Shown here: piece by piece, positions 1-6,644 of the stretch
How the letters are laid out: every line of letters begins with the position of its first letter
How positions within the stretch are numbered: the first letter of the stretch is position 1
Virus record (IMG/VR): IMGVR_UViG_3300020172_001949
Coordinates: 1 to 29,294 of that record
From: a virus
Reading direction: 5' to 3' (one strand)
Length of the DNA stretch: 29,294 nucleotides
The notes under the pieces: generated by a model
The model's input: only the letters and a program-made list of their open reading frames with translations
The model's database searches: none
What the model was told of the DNA's origin: nothing
Translations under genes and position numbers: made by a program

Positions 1-313
1 AAACTTCTATCGAAACATTAACTGCTGAAGATAATGTAATTAGCTATAACTTCACCTCCCGTGATGCAGTAGCATTGGCAGCCTAATCGGCCGCACATTC
101 AATATAATGATGTCTGATAATTATGTTGGGTGTAAAATATCAGGCTATATCAACAATTTGATTTGCATTGTTGATTGAGTATTTTGTAAATCTTTAGAAC
201 AATTAGTTTTGACATTTAATATAATTGTTCTTAACAACTAAAAATGTATACACACGTAGGCTGATTATGATAGTGTTTTAAAGACAAGGGTTCGACTCCC
301 TTTATGTCCACCA
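1..313 (+). ncRNA. ssrA: tmRNA (ssrA), 3' part; 5' end lies before the window
   Basis: Transfer-messenger RNA rescues stalled ribosomes by acting first as an alanyl-tRNA and then as a short mRNA that adds a degradation tag. The 3' end is tRNA-like: T stem 286-290/298-302 around the loop TTCGACT (291-297), acceptor strand TATGTCC (303-309), discriminator A310 and encoded CCA (311-313). No matching 5' acceptor strand (GGACATA or G-U variants) lies within tRNA distance, as expected if it sits several hundred bases upstream. A tag reading frame ending in ALAA plus UAA stops at 86. Between tag and T arm are helices typical of the pseudoknot domain: 114-119/138-143, 149-157/167-175 (9 bp, perfect) and 196-205/222-231 (10 bp). 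The stretch GTAGGCT (256-262) and the T arm resemble the 3' part of Bacillus tmRNA. The AT-rich composition matches the flanking phage genes. A host ssrA used as an attachment site is the alternative. Confidence 0.88.
24..86 (+). other. tmRNA tag-peptide reading frame
   Basis: From a GCT resume codon the frame reads AEDNVISYNF followed by TSRDAVALAA, then stop TAA at 84-86. The ALAA end is the classic ClpX-recognised terminus of ssrA tags (E. coli ends ALAA; the B. subtilis tag ends VALAA). The bases before the resume codon, TTAACT, resemble the ATAACT that precedes the B. subtilis resume codon. That is why I place the start here, although the frame is open to the window edge. At 20 residues it is longer than the 10-14 residues common in bacteria. 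The exact resume codon is inferred. Confidence 0.75.
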
Positions 314-338
314 ATTTAAACAAAGTAATAAATTAATT

Positions 339-509
339 ATGACAAAAATAGAAGCAGAAAAAAAGGTATATGAATTGACAGAGAAACTCTTATATGTAAA
401 AAGAGATTTCAAGGATGTTGCGGCGGGATATAAGGAAAAAATCAAAGAATTAGAAAATGAAATTAAAGCAGTAGTTGAAGAAGCAGAGTCATCTCCCAAA
501 GCACCATAA
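339..509 (+). CDS. Small charged helical protein, 56 aa, unknown function
   Basis: A short ORF from ATG 339 to TAA 507-509, beginning MTKIEAEKKVYELTEKLLYV and ending SSPKAP. It is almost entirely charged and helical with heptad-like spacing (KEKIKELENEIKAVVEEAE), so a single coiled coil is likely. No signal peptide or membrane segment is visible. It starts 25 bases after the tmRNA CCA end with no Shine-Dalgarno sequence, so it may be transcribed with the tmRNA. The even codon-like composition and a clean coiled-coil translation support it as real. I do not recognise the family; small coiled-coil proteins of this kind are common in large phages. Confidence 0.6.
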   Translation: MTKIEAEKKVYELTEKLLYVKRDFKDVAAGYKEKIKELENEIKAVVEEAESSPKAP

Positions 510-510
510 G

Positions 511-539
511 TTGACACTGTAGAGTGTATCAACTAGAAT
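511..539 (+). promoter_or_regulatory. Sigma70-like promoter for the 547 gene
   Basis: TTGACA (511-516), a 17-base spacer and TAGAAT (534-539) give a near-consensus sigma70 promoter. The expected start site, 6-7 bases after the -10 box, falls at about 546, directly on the ATG at 547, so the transcript may be leaderless. An imperfect dyad (GTTGA 510-514 with TCAAC 529-533, CAC 515-517 with GTG 524-526) spans the -35 box and spacer and could be an operator. Confidence 0.6.
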
Positions 540-546
540 AGTGTGT

Positions 547-948
547 ATGCCGAAAAAGTCTAAAGATGAATTTAAAAATTTAATAACTGAAAAGTTAGGA
601 AAATCTAAATCCAAACAAGTTGAAGAAATAAATGAATCTACTTATTCGGTATACACAAAAATATTTAATAATGAAAGCAGAGTTCAACATGAAGTGTTTT
701 CAAATGTTCCAGAAGATAAAAAGATAAGTGTATTAACAGAAAAAGGAACAAGAGTTGTAGTTGCAAAATATCCATCATTTTATAAAATTTATTTCATAGA
801 ATATATTGAATCAGGAGTGCCTTCATATCCAAGAGGCGGAATAAAAGTATACAATCAAACATTCGAACAAGTTCAATCATTTTATTATGAAAGTGTTGCA
901 ATTCATCCAACTAAAAAAGACAAATGTAAAATTTTTTCATACATGTAA
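547..948 (+). CDS. Hypothetical protein, 133 aa
   Basis: Begins MPKKSKDEFKNLITEKLGKS and ends CKIFSYM. The first ~45 residues are lysine-rich and probably helical; the rest (about residues 50-133) alternates hydrophobic and polar residues like a small beta-rich domain with many aromatics (YPSFYKIYFIEYIE). No membrane segment is seen. A GTG at 541 is in frame, but the ATG at 547 is preferred because the 511-539 promoter would start transcription there. There is no Shine-Dalgarno sequence. Another gene starting MPKK follows at 1596, but similarity does not extend beyond that. Function unknown; by position and promoter type it may be an early or middle gene. Confidence 0.72.
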   Translation: MPKKSKDEFKNLITEKLGKSKSKQVEEINESTYSVYTKIFNNESRVQHEVFSNVPEDKKISVLTEKGTRVVVAKYPSFYKIYFIEYIESGVPSYPRGGIKVYNQTFEQVQSFYYESVAIHPTKKDKCKIFSYM

Positions 949-952
949 TACA

Positions 953-981
953 TTGACAGTTGTATACAAGTATGATACTAT
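953..981 (+). promoter_or_regulatory. Sigma70-like promoter for the 1065-1520 pair
   Basis: TTGACA (953-958), a 17-base spacer and TACTAT (976-981; 4 of 6 match). The expected start near 988 leaves a leader of about 75 bases before ATG 1065, which contains a small hairpin (CAGT 987-990 with ACTG 996-999). It lies in the 116-base gap after the 547-948 gene and would drive the two small genes that end at the terminator at 1541. Confidence 0.55.
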
Positions 982-1064
982 GATTTCAGTTCGTGACTGG
1001 TTATCATGAATTGTCATATGTAATAAAACCAACAAGTAAAAATCAATAACATATAAAAACAAAT

Positions 1065-1286
1065 ATGTCTGATAAAAAAGTTAAGACTGGTAAAGTTGCC
1101 GAATCCGCCTCAGAAACAAAACGGTATGTTATCACACGAAGTGGATTGCGTGTGAGTGAGTTGGAGTATCAAACAAGAGAAGAAGCACAGGTTGAATATG
1201 ACCATTGGAAAGGAATTGTCACACGTTGGCCTGATGGAACAAAGATTGAGATTGTAGAATTCGATGATAAACGTCACAAGGTATAA
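1065..1286 (+). CDS. Small hypothetical protein, 73 aa
   Basis: Begins MSDKKVKTGKVAESASETKR. After a polar, probably disordered start (residues 1-18) there is a compact domain (about 19-73) with a beta-alpha-beta look: strand RYVITRSGLRVSE, a charged helix around TREEAQVEYDHWKGIVTRW, then strand TKIEIVEFD. Its base composition is visibly richer in G+C, and it uses more CGN arginine codons, than the AT-rich structural genes, so it may have a different origin or expression class. It is followed 3 bases later by the 1290 gene, forming a two-gene unit between a sigma70-like promoter and a strong terminator. Function unknown. Confidence 0.7.
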   Translation: MSDKKVKTGKVAESASETKRYVITRSGLRVSELEYQTREEAQVEYDHWKGIVTRWPDGTKIEIVEFDDKRHKV

Positions 1287-1289
1287 CAT

Positions 1290-1520
1290 ATGAACAAAGT
1301 ATACGGACTAAGAGAAAAGATTAAAAACGCGAACTCAAAGGAAGAAATTGATGAACTGTTGAAGACAGGAAAAAATTTCGAGTTTGCATCAGTTGAAACA
1401 AAACGTGCGTGGGTCTCGACTGCAAAGTTTAGAATTGCACAGTTGTCTAGTAATGATACTGTACAGACACCAGAAACACCTGTAAAGTCTGATAAGAATA
1501 AAACTTCTAAGAAAAAGTAA
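1290..1520 (+). CDS. Small hypothetical protein, 76 aa, lysine-rich tail
   Basis: Begins MNKVYGLREKIKNANSKEEI. The first ~50 residues look like a small helical bundle (helices around VYGLREKIKNA, KEEIDELLKTG and VETKRAWVSTAKFRIAQL); residues 55-76 are a polar tail rich in Thr, Pro and Lys ending in KKK. Only a weak AAGG lies before the start (1279-1282), inside the upstream gene. It is co-transcribed with the 1065 gene and followed at once by a rho-independent terminator. Small basic helical proteins can bind nucleic acid or RNA polymerase, but nothing specific supports that here. Function unknown. Confidence 0.68.
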   Translation: MNKVYGLREKIKNANSKEEIDELLKTGKNFEFASVETKRAWVSTAKFRIAQLSSNDTVQTPETPVKSDKNKTSKKK

Positions 1521-1540
1521 TTTTTTAATTTTACTTTTGG

Positions 1541-1576
1541 ATGCCGCCAAATAATTTTGGCGGCATTTTTGTTTTT
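1541..1576 (+). terminator. Rho-independent terminator
   Basis: Perfect 11-bp stem ATGCCGCCAAA (1541-1551) with TTTGGCGGCAT (1556-1566), loop TAAT, followed by a T-rich tract TTTTTGTTTTT to 1576. It ends the 1065-1520 unit and separates it from the phoH unit. Confidence 0.92.
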
Positions 1577-1582
1577 GTATGA

Positions 1583-1590
1583 TATTTATA
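1583..1590 (+). promoter_or_regulatory. Late-type promoter box TATTTATA
   Basis: TATTTATA, a variant of the T4 late consensus TATAAATA, lies between the upstream terminator and ATG 1596 with 5 bases to the start codon. The box centre is about 10 bases before the ATG, so transcription would begin at the start codon. Such a box can occur by chance in this AT-rich sequence; the support is its repetition before other first genes. Confidence 0.45.
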
Positions 1591-1595
1591 TCTGT

Positions 1596-1931
1596 ATGCC
1601 TAAAAAAGCATCGAAATATAAAATTTACGTGTTACCATCTAATTTTGATGAAATGGAGAGATTCATAGATTCACATAAAATTGAGATGACAGAACAAGTA
1701 GTTTCTTCAATAGAATACGCATTAAATAAAAAATTAAGTTTTGTTGAAGTTTTTTCATTTAAGAATTCTGACTTTGTAATAACTATTCCAATTGAAAGTT
1801 TTAGAGAAAACCTCAAAAACGTTTTTAATTATTACATTGATACTGAAAATTATGAGTTATGTGTTCGAATAAAATCGATAGAAACACTGTTGGAAAAAGC
1901 TCTCAAAAAAAATCTGCATGAAAAAAGATAA
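1596..1931 (+). CDS. Hypothetical protein, 111 aa
   Basis: Begins MPKKASKYKIYVLPSNFDEM and ends KKNLHEKR. It looks like a small alpha/beta protein: a strand (KYKIYVLP), a helix (DEMERFIDSHK), a longer amphipathic region (EQVVSSIEYALNKKLSFVEVFSFK), a strand (FVITI) and C-terminal helices (ENLKNVFNYYID, SIETLLEKALKKN). The frame is open further upstream, but earlier starts would overlap the terminator at 1541-1576, so the ATG at 1596 is used. Its last 14 bases overlap the start of phoH, which suggests translational coupling. No family is recognised; small uncharacterised proteins often sit next to phage phoH. Confidence 0.7.
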   Translation: MPKKASKYKIYVLPSNFDEMERFIDSHKIEMTEQVVSSIEYALNKKLSFVEVFSFKNSDFVITIPIESFRENLKNVFNYYIDTENYELCVRIKSIETLLEKALKKNLHEKR

Positions 1932-2670
1932 AAAACCAAAAACGGAAAATCAAACAACACATGATACCAACATTGACACAAGTCCAAAAATACCGCAACG
2001 ATCAAAATTAAAACACGAATTAAATATTATTGAAAGAGAGTTAACAGAAAAACAAAAAGAATTTATAAATATAGCGTTAGATAAAAATACAAAGATGATA
2101 TTTGTTAGCGGACCGGCAGGAACAAGTAAAACTTATATATCAATATACTCGGCATTAAAATTAATGAACCTTAAAAAGGTTAGTGATTTGTTATATTTAA
2201 GAAGCGCAGTTGAAAGTTCGGAAAATAAAATTGGATTTTTACCTGGAGAAGCACATGAAAAAATGTCTCCTTATATTCAACCACTTTTGGAAAAATTAAC
2301 TGAATTATTGCCTAAGAACAATATAGATTTGTTGGAGAAAGAAGAACGTATCGATAGTATTCCGATTGGATTTTTACGTGGATTAAATTGGAATGCCAAA
2401 GTCATAGTGGCAGATGAGTCTCAAAATATGACTCAAAAGGAATTAATTACATTGATTACTAGAATAGGCGAATTTAGCCGAGTGTTTATTTTGGGAGATC
2501 CTGATCAAAGTGATATCAACGGTAAAAGCGGATTCGTAAAAGTAATGAATCTATTTGATGATCAAGAAAGCAAAGATAATGGCATTCATATATTTAAATT
2601 TACTGAAGAAGACGTAGTAAGAAGTGGATTAGTAGCTTACATTATTAAAAAAATAAAAAAGTTGACATAA
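1918..2670 (+). CDS. phoH: PhoH-like P-loop ATPase
   Basis: PhoH-family proteins are cytoplasmic P-loop ATPases related to the N-terminal half of superfamily 1 helicases; a role in RNA metabolism is proposed and the function in phages is unsettled. The Walker A motif GPAGTSKT is at residues about 65-72, a Walker B-like VIVADESQN at about 162-170, and ILGDPDQSD (about 190-198) follows, all in the order expected for PhoH. The 250-residue length fits phage PhoH proteins. A lysine-rich tail of about 35 residues precedes the domain. The gene overlaps the 1596 gene by 14 bases and precedes the late tail-fibre block. phoH is widespread in T4-like marine phages, so its presence next to baseplate and fibre genes is not unusual. 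Confidence 0.93.
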   Translation: MKKDKKPKTENQTTHDTNIDTSPKIPQRSKLKHELNIIERELTEKQKEFINIALDKNTKMIFVSGPAGTSKTYISIYSALKLMNLKKVSDLLYLRSAVESSENKIGFLPGEAHEKMSPYIQPLLEKLTELLPKNNIDLLEKEERIDSIPIGFLRGLNWNAKVIVADESQNMTQKELITLITRIGEFSRVFILGDPDQSDINGKSGFVKVMNLFDDQESKDNGIHIFKFTEEDVVRSGLVAYIIKKIKKLT

Positions 2671-2690
2671 TGTATATTTATAAATATACA
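2662..2690 (+). promoter_or_regulatory. Promoter before the tail-fibre operon; exact late box TATAAATA
   Basis: TATAAATA (2679-2686) matches the T4 late promoter consensus exactly, with 8 bases to ATG 2695. The same stretch also offers TTGACA (2662-2667), 17 bases and TATACA (2685-2690), a sigma70-like layout whose start would fall inside the ATG. The TTGACA overlaps the last codons of phoH, so the late box is the simpler reading. The gap has no Shine-Dalgarno sequence. Confidence 0.6.
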
Positions 2691-2694
2691 TTTT

Positions 2695-5421
2695 ATGGGT
2701 CAAAAGTCAATCTCAGATTTAAATCAATTATCGAAAGCAAATCTTTCGAATAATGATTTATTGCTTATCACGGATTTAAGTGCCAAAGAAACTAAAAACA
2801 TTGAAGTTTCGGAATTTCAAGATTATACTGTTTCTAAATTAGATTATTTAACCACGGGATCTTTTTCAGGAAGTTTTCGTGGTAAATTGTATGGATCAAC
2901 TCTTACATCTTCATTTTCAAATTTATCCGATTTATCAATAAGTTCAAGTTTTCTATTATTTAATGGAAATGTTAATGGCACATCATCATATTCAATAAGT
3001 TCAAGCGTATCAACGTTTTCAATTTCATCTTCACAATCAAATACCGCGTCATATGCATTCAGTTCATCATATTCAAATGTAACGTTGTATGCAATTAAAA
3101 GTTCTTCTATACAATCTTTAAATTCTTCGTTGTCTATATATTCAGAAAGTTCTTTATTTTCAAATACATCATCTTTTTTAAATTATTACGGTCAAAATAA
3201 TGGAACTGCACATTCATCCAGTTTTTCTGAAATATGTAATTTATCCTCAGTTGCCGATAATATAACGGATAAAGCAAGCAGTATTGTAAGATATGCATCA
3301 AAAGCAAATGAAAGTAATTTTTCAAAATTTTCTAATTATGCGATCACATCATCAACATCTGAAAATTCAAAAACCGCTGATTCCGCATTGAATAGATTAT
3401 TTTCAAGTTTAGAGTTTAGAATAAGCACGGATGTTACTAATAAGAAAATAAATATTACTCCAATATCATGGAAAAATATAAGAAATATAGCGGCAGGCAC
3501 AGTTGGAAATTTATATACCGATTTCTATGTAACATTTAAAAATAAACCACCTTTTCCAATTGAACGACAAGCTGAAGCATCGAATTTAGCTACAGTTACG
3601 GTTGGATCTTTTCAATTAGGTGCCGATAATTTAATACGAAATATTCAACCTAATACAAAAAGTCCAGTTCCAATTTTTACTTCATATTTATTTCCCTGCG
3701 GTGTAGATGGATATGTAATTAGATTTGTAAATTGCACTTTATACGGAGAACAAAGACGAGGAACCGGCGGATTTTTCGGAGCTATTTTTAGTGGACTTCA
3801 AAGTTTTTTTGGAGGTGGAAGTAATGTAACTAGAAGATCAACTTCGGTATCTAATGATAAAGGAGCAGTATATTGGGATAAACAATTGAATGGTGTAGTG
3901 GTATCCTCGCAAACTTTCTGTAATACAGTTGATTTTCTTGATATGGGCCCACCAAATACATTAAGTCAATATCAAACGTTTTTGGCATCTAGATTTGGCA
4001 GTAAAACTTTGGTAAAATCCAATCAATTTGTAGGTTTTCCACAAGAATCAAATATATTATACGATTTATTTAAGTGGTATCCTCAACCAACGATTGAACA
4101 ACAAAATACAATTCCAAAAGATGTTCCTTTTAATGTTGTAAAATCTATAGCATATGCAAGTGGAAGTAATTATAATTTGTTATTATTAGAAAATGATACA
4201 TATTATCCAACCTTTTTAGGTAGACAAATTGCATTAGTAGAAGGAAAAACTTTTTATCAAAATAGTTTGCATTATCCAAAAACTGGATCGACGGTATCTG
4301 CATCAGTAAGTAATTGTAATTATTTGTATTATAATACTAGTTCAAATCAATATATTTGTGTTGATGATACAAAGGTATTGTATATTAATTCTAGTTCAAT
4401 CCATAATTATACAGGATCTTCAATTTATGGAAACAACCTTTATCTTAATGAATTACAATCAAAATTGCCAATTTGGAATGAATATAAAACCAATTTGACT
4501 AATTGTTCTAAAATATCTCATATAAGTAATAATAGATACATACTGATAAATGACGTAAATTATAATTTAAAAAATATAGGAGAAGCATCAAGTGGAATGC
4601 CTATTTATATAATTCCTGATATTACTTTGCAGTCAACTCCAATAATTCAATCAAATGATGTCTTAAATCTAATGTTAAAAAATGAAAATTTAATATTAGG
4701 ATATGATGGATCTACATCTGGAATTCCTAAAATTGAATTGACCCCCGATAATTATGTTGGCAATTACAGAAAAGTTACTATTAATAAAACCGTATTTAAG
4801 ACTATAAAAGTTTTAGATACAAAGAGAGCAATTATAGCAGGAGAAAATGGTATTATTGTTTATAGTAATAATATTAATACATCAAACCCAACATGGATAA
4901 GAGTTGATCCATTATCGCCTGGTCAGTTAAATACATCTATATATTTAAGATCTTCTACCGAATATTTGGTTGAAATCAATGACATGTATACAATTTATCC
5001 AAGTTCAATAGAATATGTAATTGTGTGCGGCCAAGATAATTCCGGTAGAGCATCAATGATAACTTGTAAAGTGCCAGTATCCGATGATCTTATAATTGCA
5101 AATTGGTCATGGCAGGGAATTCAAGGATTATTTTATCAAGATACATTAGATGTAGATAGTAACGGTAATTTATTACCTACTCAAATTGGTTCATCGTCAT
5201 TTAAATCCGTTTTTAAAGATACTAATAATGTTATAGCAGCTGGATATTCTACATTTCTAACTTCTTCTTATTATAGATACGCAACTGATAGAGAGGTTTA
5301 TCCTTATCAAATGGGTTCTTATGATACTTCTTCCATCATAAACGCAATCGGAAGAATCGAAAATGAAATGTATATATTTGGTGGAAAGAATACACTAGAT
5401 TTATATAAAATTGAAATATGA
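2695..5421 (+). CDS. Tail fibre-like protein 1, 908 aa, propeller-like C-terminal half
   Basis: First of four tandem fibre paralogues. Residues 1-50 form the shared head module (ISDLNQLSKANLSNNDLLLI), probably the virion attachment end. Then come GSFSGSFRG (about 57-65) and a Ser/Tyr/Asn-rich stalk to about residue 240, made of repeats such as SSYSISSS with an interspersed (N/Q)NGT element. A short module FRI...ISWKNI (about 240-265) is shared with the next two proteins. The rest is unique: a Gly/Phe-rich stretch (GGFFGAIFSGLQSFFGGG) and, in the last ~350 residues, repeats such as RAIIAGENGIIVYS and EYVIVCGQDNSG that resemble YCF48/BNR-like beta-propeller blades. The role is inferred as a host-recognition fibre. 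It ends in an ATGA overlap with the next gene. It is translated without a Shine-Dalgarno sequence. Confidence 0.75.
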   Translation: MGQKSISDLNQLSKANLSNNDLLLITDLSAKETKNIEVSEFQDYTVSKLDYLTTGSFSGSFRGKLYGSTLTSSFSNLSDLSISSSFLLFNGNVNGTSSYSISSSVSTFSISSSQSNTASYAFSSSYSNVTLYAIKSSSIQSLNSSLSIYSESSLFSNTSSFLNYYGQNNGTAHSSSFSEICNLSSVADNITDKASSIVRYASKANESNFSKFSNYAITSSTSENSKTADSALNRLFSSLEFRISTDVTNKKINITPISWKNIRNIAAGTVGNLYTDFYVTFKNKPPFPIERQAEASNLATVTVGSFQLGADNLIRNIQPNTKSPVPIFTSYLFPCGVDGYVIRFVNCTLYGEQRRGTGGFFGAIFSGLQSFFGGGSNVTRRSTSVSNDKGAVYWDKQLNGVVVSSQTFCNTVDFLDMGPPNTLSQYQTFLASRFGSKTLVKSNQFVGFPQESNILYDLFKWYPQPTIEQQNTIPKDVPFNVVKSIAYASGSNYNLLLLENDTYYPTFLGRQIALVEGKTFYQNSLHYPKTGSTVSASVSNCNYLYYNTSSNQYICVDDTKVLYINSSSIHNYTGSSIYGNNLYLNELQSKLPIWNEYKTNLTNCSKISHISNNRYILINDVNYNLKNIGEASSGMPIYIIPDITLQSTPIIQSNDVLNLMLKNENLILGYDGSTSGIPKIELTPDNYVGNYRKVTINKTVFKTIKVLDTKRAIIAGENGIIVYSNNINTSNPTWIRVDPLSPGQLNTSIYLRSSTEYLVEINDMYTIYPSSIEYVIVCGQDNSGRASMITCKVPVSDDLIIANWSWQGIQGLFYQDTLDVDSNGNLLPTQIGSSSFKSVFKDTNNVIAAGYSTFLTSSYYRYATDREVYPYQMGSYDTSSIINAIGRIENEMYIFGGKNTLDLYKIEI

Positions 5422-6641
5422 ACATAGTAGATCTAAATAAATTAAATAAAACGGATATATCAGCCATAGATCCATTGTTTATACAAGATGTAAGTAAATC
5501 AGAAACGAAACTTTTACTTTCATTTGATTTAAGTAAATACATTGTATCATCTTCCAATTTAATAGTATCTCTTAAATCTGGGAGTTTTACAGGAAGTTTT
5601 TATGGAAATTTGAATGGCATATCAACAAATGCATCTTCATCTTTTTTGTCAAAACATTCGAATAATTCTACATATTTAAATTATCCAAATTATTCTACGG
5701 CATCATATTCTTTATTTTCTATATCGTCTTCTAAATCAAACAATTCAGTTCAGATAATCTCGGCATCATATTCTATATCTTCTAGTAATTCTATAACATC
5801 ATCATATGCAAATACTTTCATAATAACAAATGCAATTACATCAAGTGTATCTAAATTATCATCGCTTTCTTTATATACTCCTTCATCAAATTATTTGGTT
5901 TATAATGGCAATGATAATGGAAAAATATATAAATCAATAATCAGTGAATATTCTCCAACTGCTTCTATAGCGGTATCTCTTATCGGTAATACAATTATTA
6001 ATGATGAAACTAGACCCGGACAAAATCTTATTGTAAACGATTCTAAAGCATCTGAAGTATATACATCATCACTTGCGATTAAATCAGATACCGCAAGATA
6101 TATAGACAATGTTGCTTTATCCGAAAAATCGTCATTTGCATTAAATACCGATTTGATTCCATTTGCATATATAAATTTTAAAATATCTCATACGGATGGA
6201 AAAAATTGGATGTTTAAAGTAAACCAATATAAAAATATTGCTGAGCCTGGTGTTGGAATTGCTTCTTTACCGAACCTAAATGATAGTATAGCTATTTTTA
6301 CCGGATCTTATAACATTCCGCCTACTACTCCCGCAAATGCATCGTTAATACCATCCGCAACTATTTTGGCAGAAACCAGTTTTAATTTTCCATTTGATAA
6401 TTTTGTAAATTATTGGTTTACAACATTTTCATTTCCAATTGGAACAGATAAATTTGGTATATGTATTAGAGTGGGAATTGTAGGCGAGGAAAGTATTGAT
6501 AATGTTTTATTTTCACTATTAAACAATGCAACAATTTCCGCAGTAATGTATTCAAATGTAACAGGCGAACAAACACCTCTTACAGTCAATACTTCAACTC
6601 AATTGAATGCTGCGTTATTAGAAGGATGTGCAAGAATATAA
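5418..6641 (+). CDS. Tail fibre-like protein 2, 407 aa
   Basis: Second tandem paralogue; its ATG overlaps the upstream stop by 4 bases (ATGA). The head module reads IVDLNKLNKTDISAIDPLFI (residues 3-22), followed by GSFTGSFYG (about 55-63) and a Ser-rich stalk to about residue 240 with units such as YPNYSTASYS and YNGNDNGK. After the stalk, FKISHTDGKNWMFKV...YKNI repeats the post-stalk module of its neighbours. The C-terminal ~150 residues (about 255-407) are a compact, aromatic and hydrophobic domain with no recognised family; they differ fully from the heads of the other three. The likely role is a fibre or fibre tip alternative to its neighbours, by position and shared modules. Confidence 0.7.
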   Translation: MNIVDLNKLNKTDISAIDPLFIQDVSKSETKLLLSFDLSKYIVSSSNLIVSLKSGSFTGSFYGNLNGISTNASSSFLSKHSNNSTYLNYPNYSTASYSLFSISSSKSNNSVQIISASYSISSSNSITSSYANTFIITNAITSSVSKLSSLSLYTPSSNYLVYNGNDNGKIYKSIISEYSPTASIAVSLIGNTIINDETRPGQNLIVNDSKASEVYTSSLAIKSDTARYIDNVALSEKSSFALNTDLIPFAYINFKISHTDGKNWMFKVNQYKNIAEPGVGIASLPNLNDSIAIFTGSYNIPPTTPANASLIPSATILAETSFNFPFDNFVNYWFTTFSFPIGTDKFGICIRVGIVGEESIDNVLFSLLNNATISAVMYSNVTGEQTPLTVNTSTQLNAALLEGCARI

Positions 6642-6644
6642 TTT

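Noticed and set aside
3-86. C-terminal end of a protein gene (27 codons, ending DAVALAA)
   Set aside because: The ALAA end, the TTAACT before the resume codon and the tRNA-like 3' end downstream make it a tmRNA tag, not the tail of a structural gene.
209-237. TTGACA-N17-TAACAA promoter
   Set aside because: It lies inside the tmRNA helix 196-205/222-231; the -10 match is poor and the bases are explained by RNA structure.
238-313. A normal tRNA gene ending in TTCGACT arm and CCA
   Set aside because: The acceptor 3' strand TATGTCC finds no partner within tRNA length and there is no normal D or anticodon arm; the tag frame and long helices upstream fit a tmRNA.
1-340. ssrA as a prophage attachment site
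   Set aside because: ssrA is a common integration site, but no integrase or second att copy is seen here and the neighbours are T4-like genes, which usually belong to lytic phages. Not excluded without the upstream sequence.
302-532. Reverse-strand ORF of 76 codons
   Set aside because: It overlaps the tmRNA end and the forward coiled-coil gene; its translation is low-complexity with no motif.
1557-1595. Upstream extension of the 1596 gene (MAAFLFLYDIYIC...)
   Set aside because: It would start within the rho-independent terminator hairpin; the ATG at 1596 follows a promoter box at the usual spacing.
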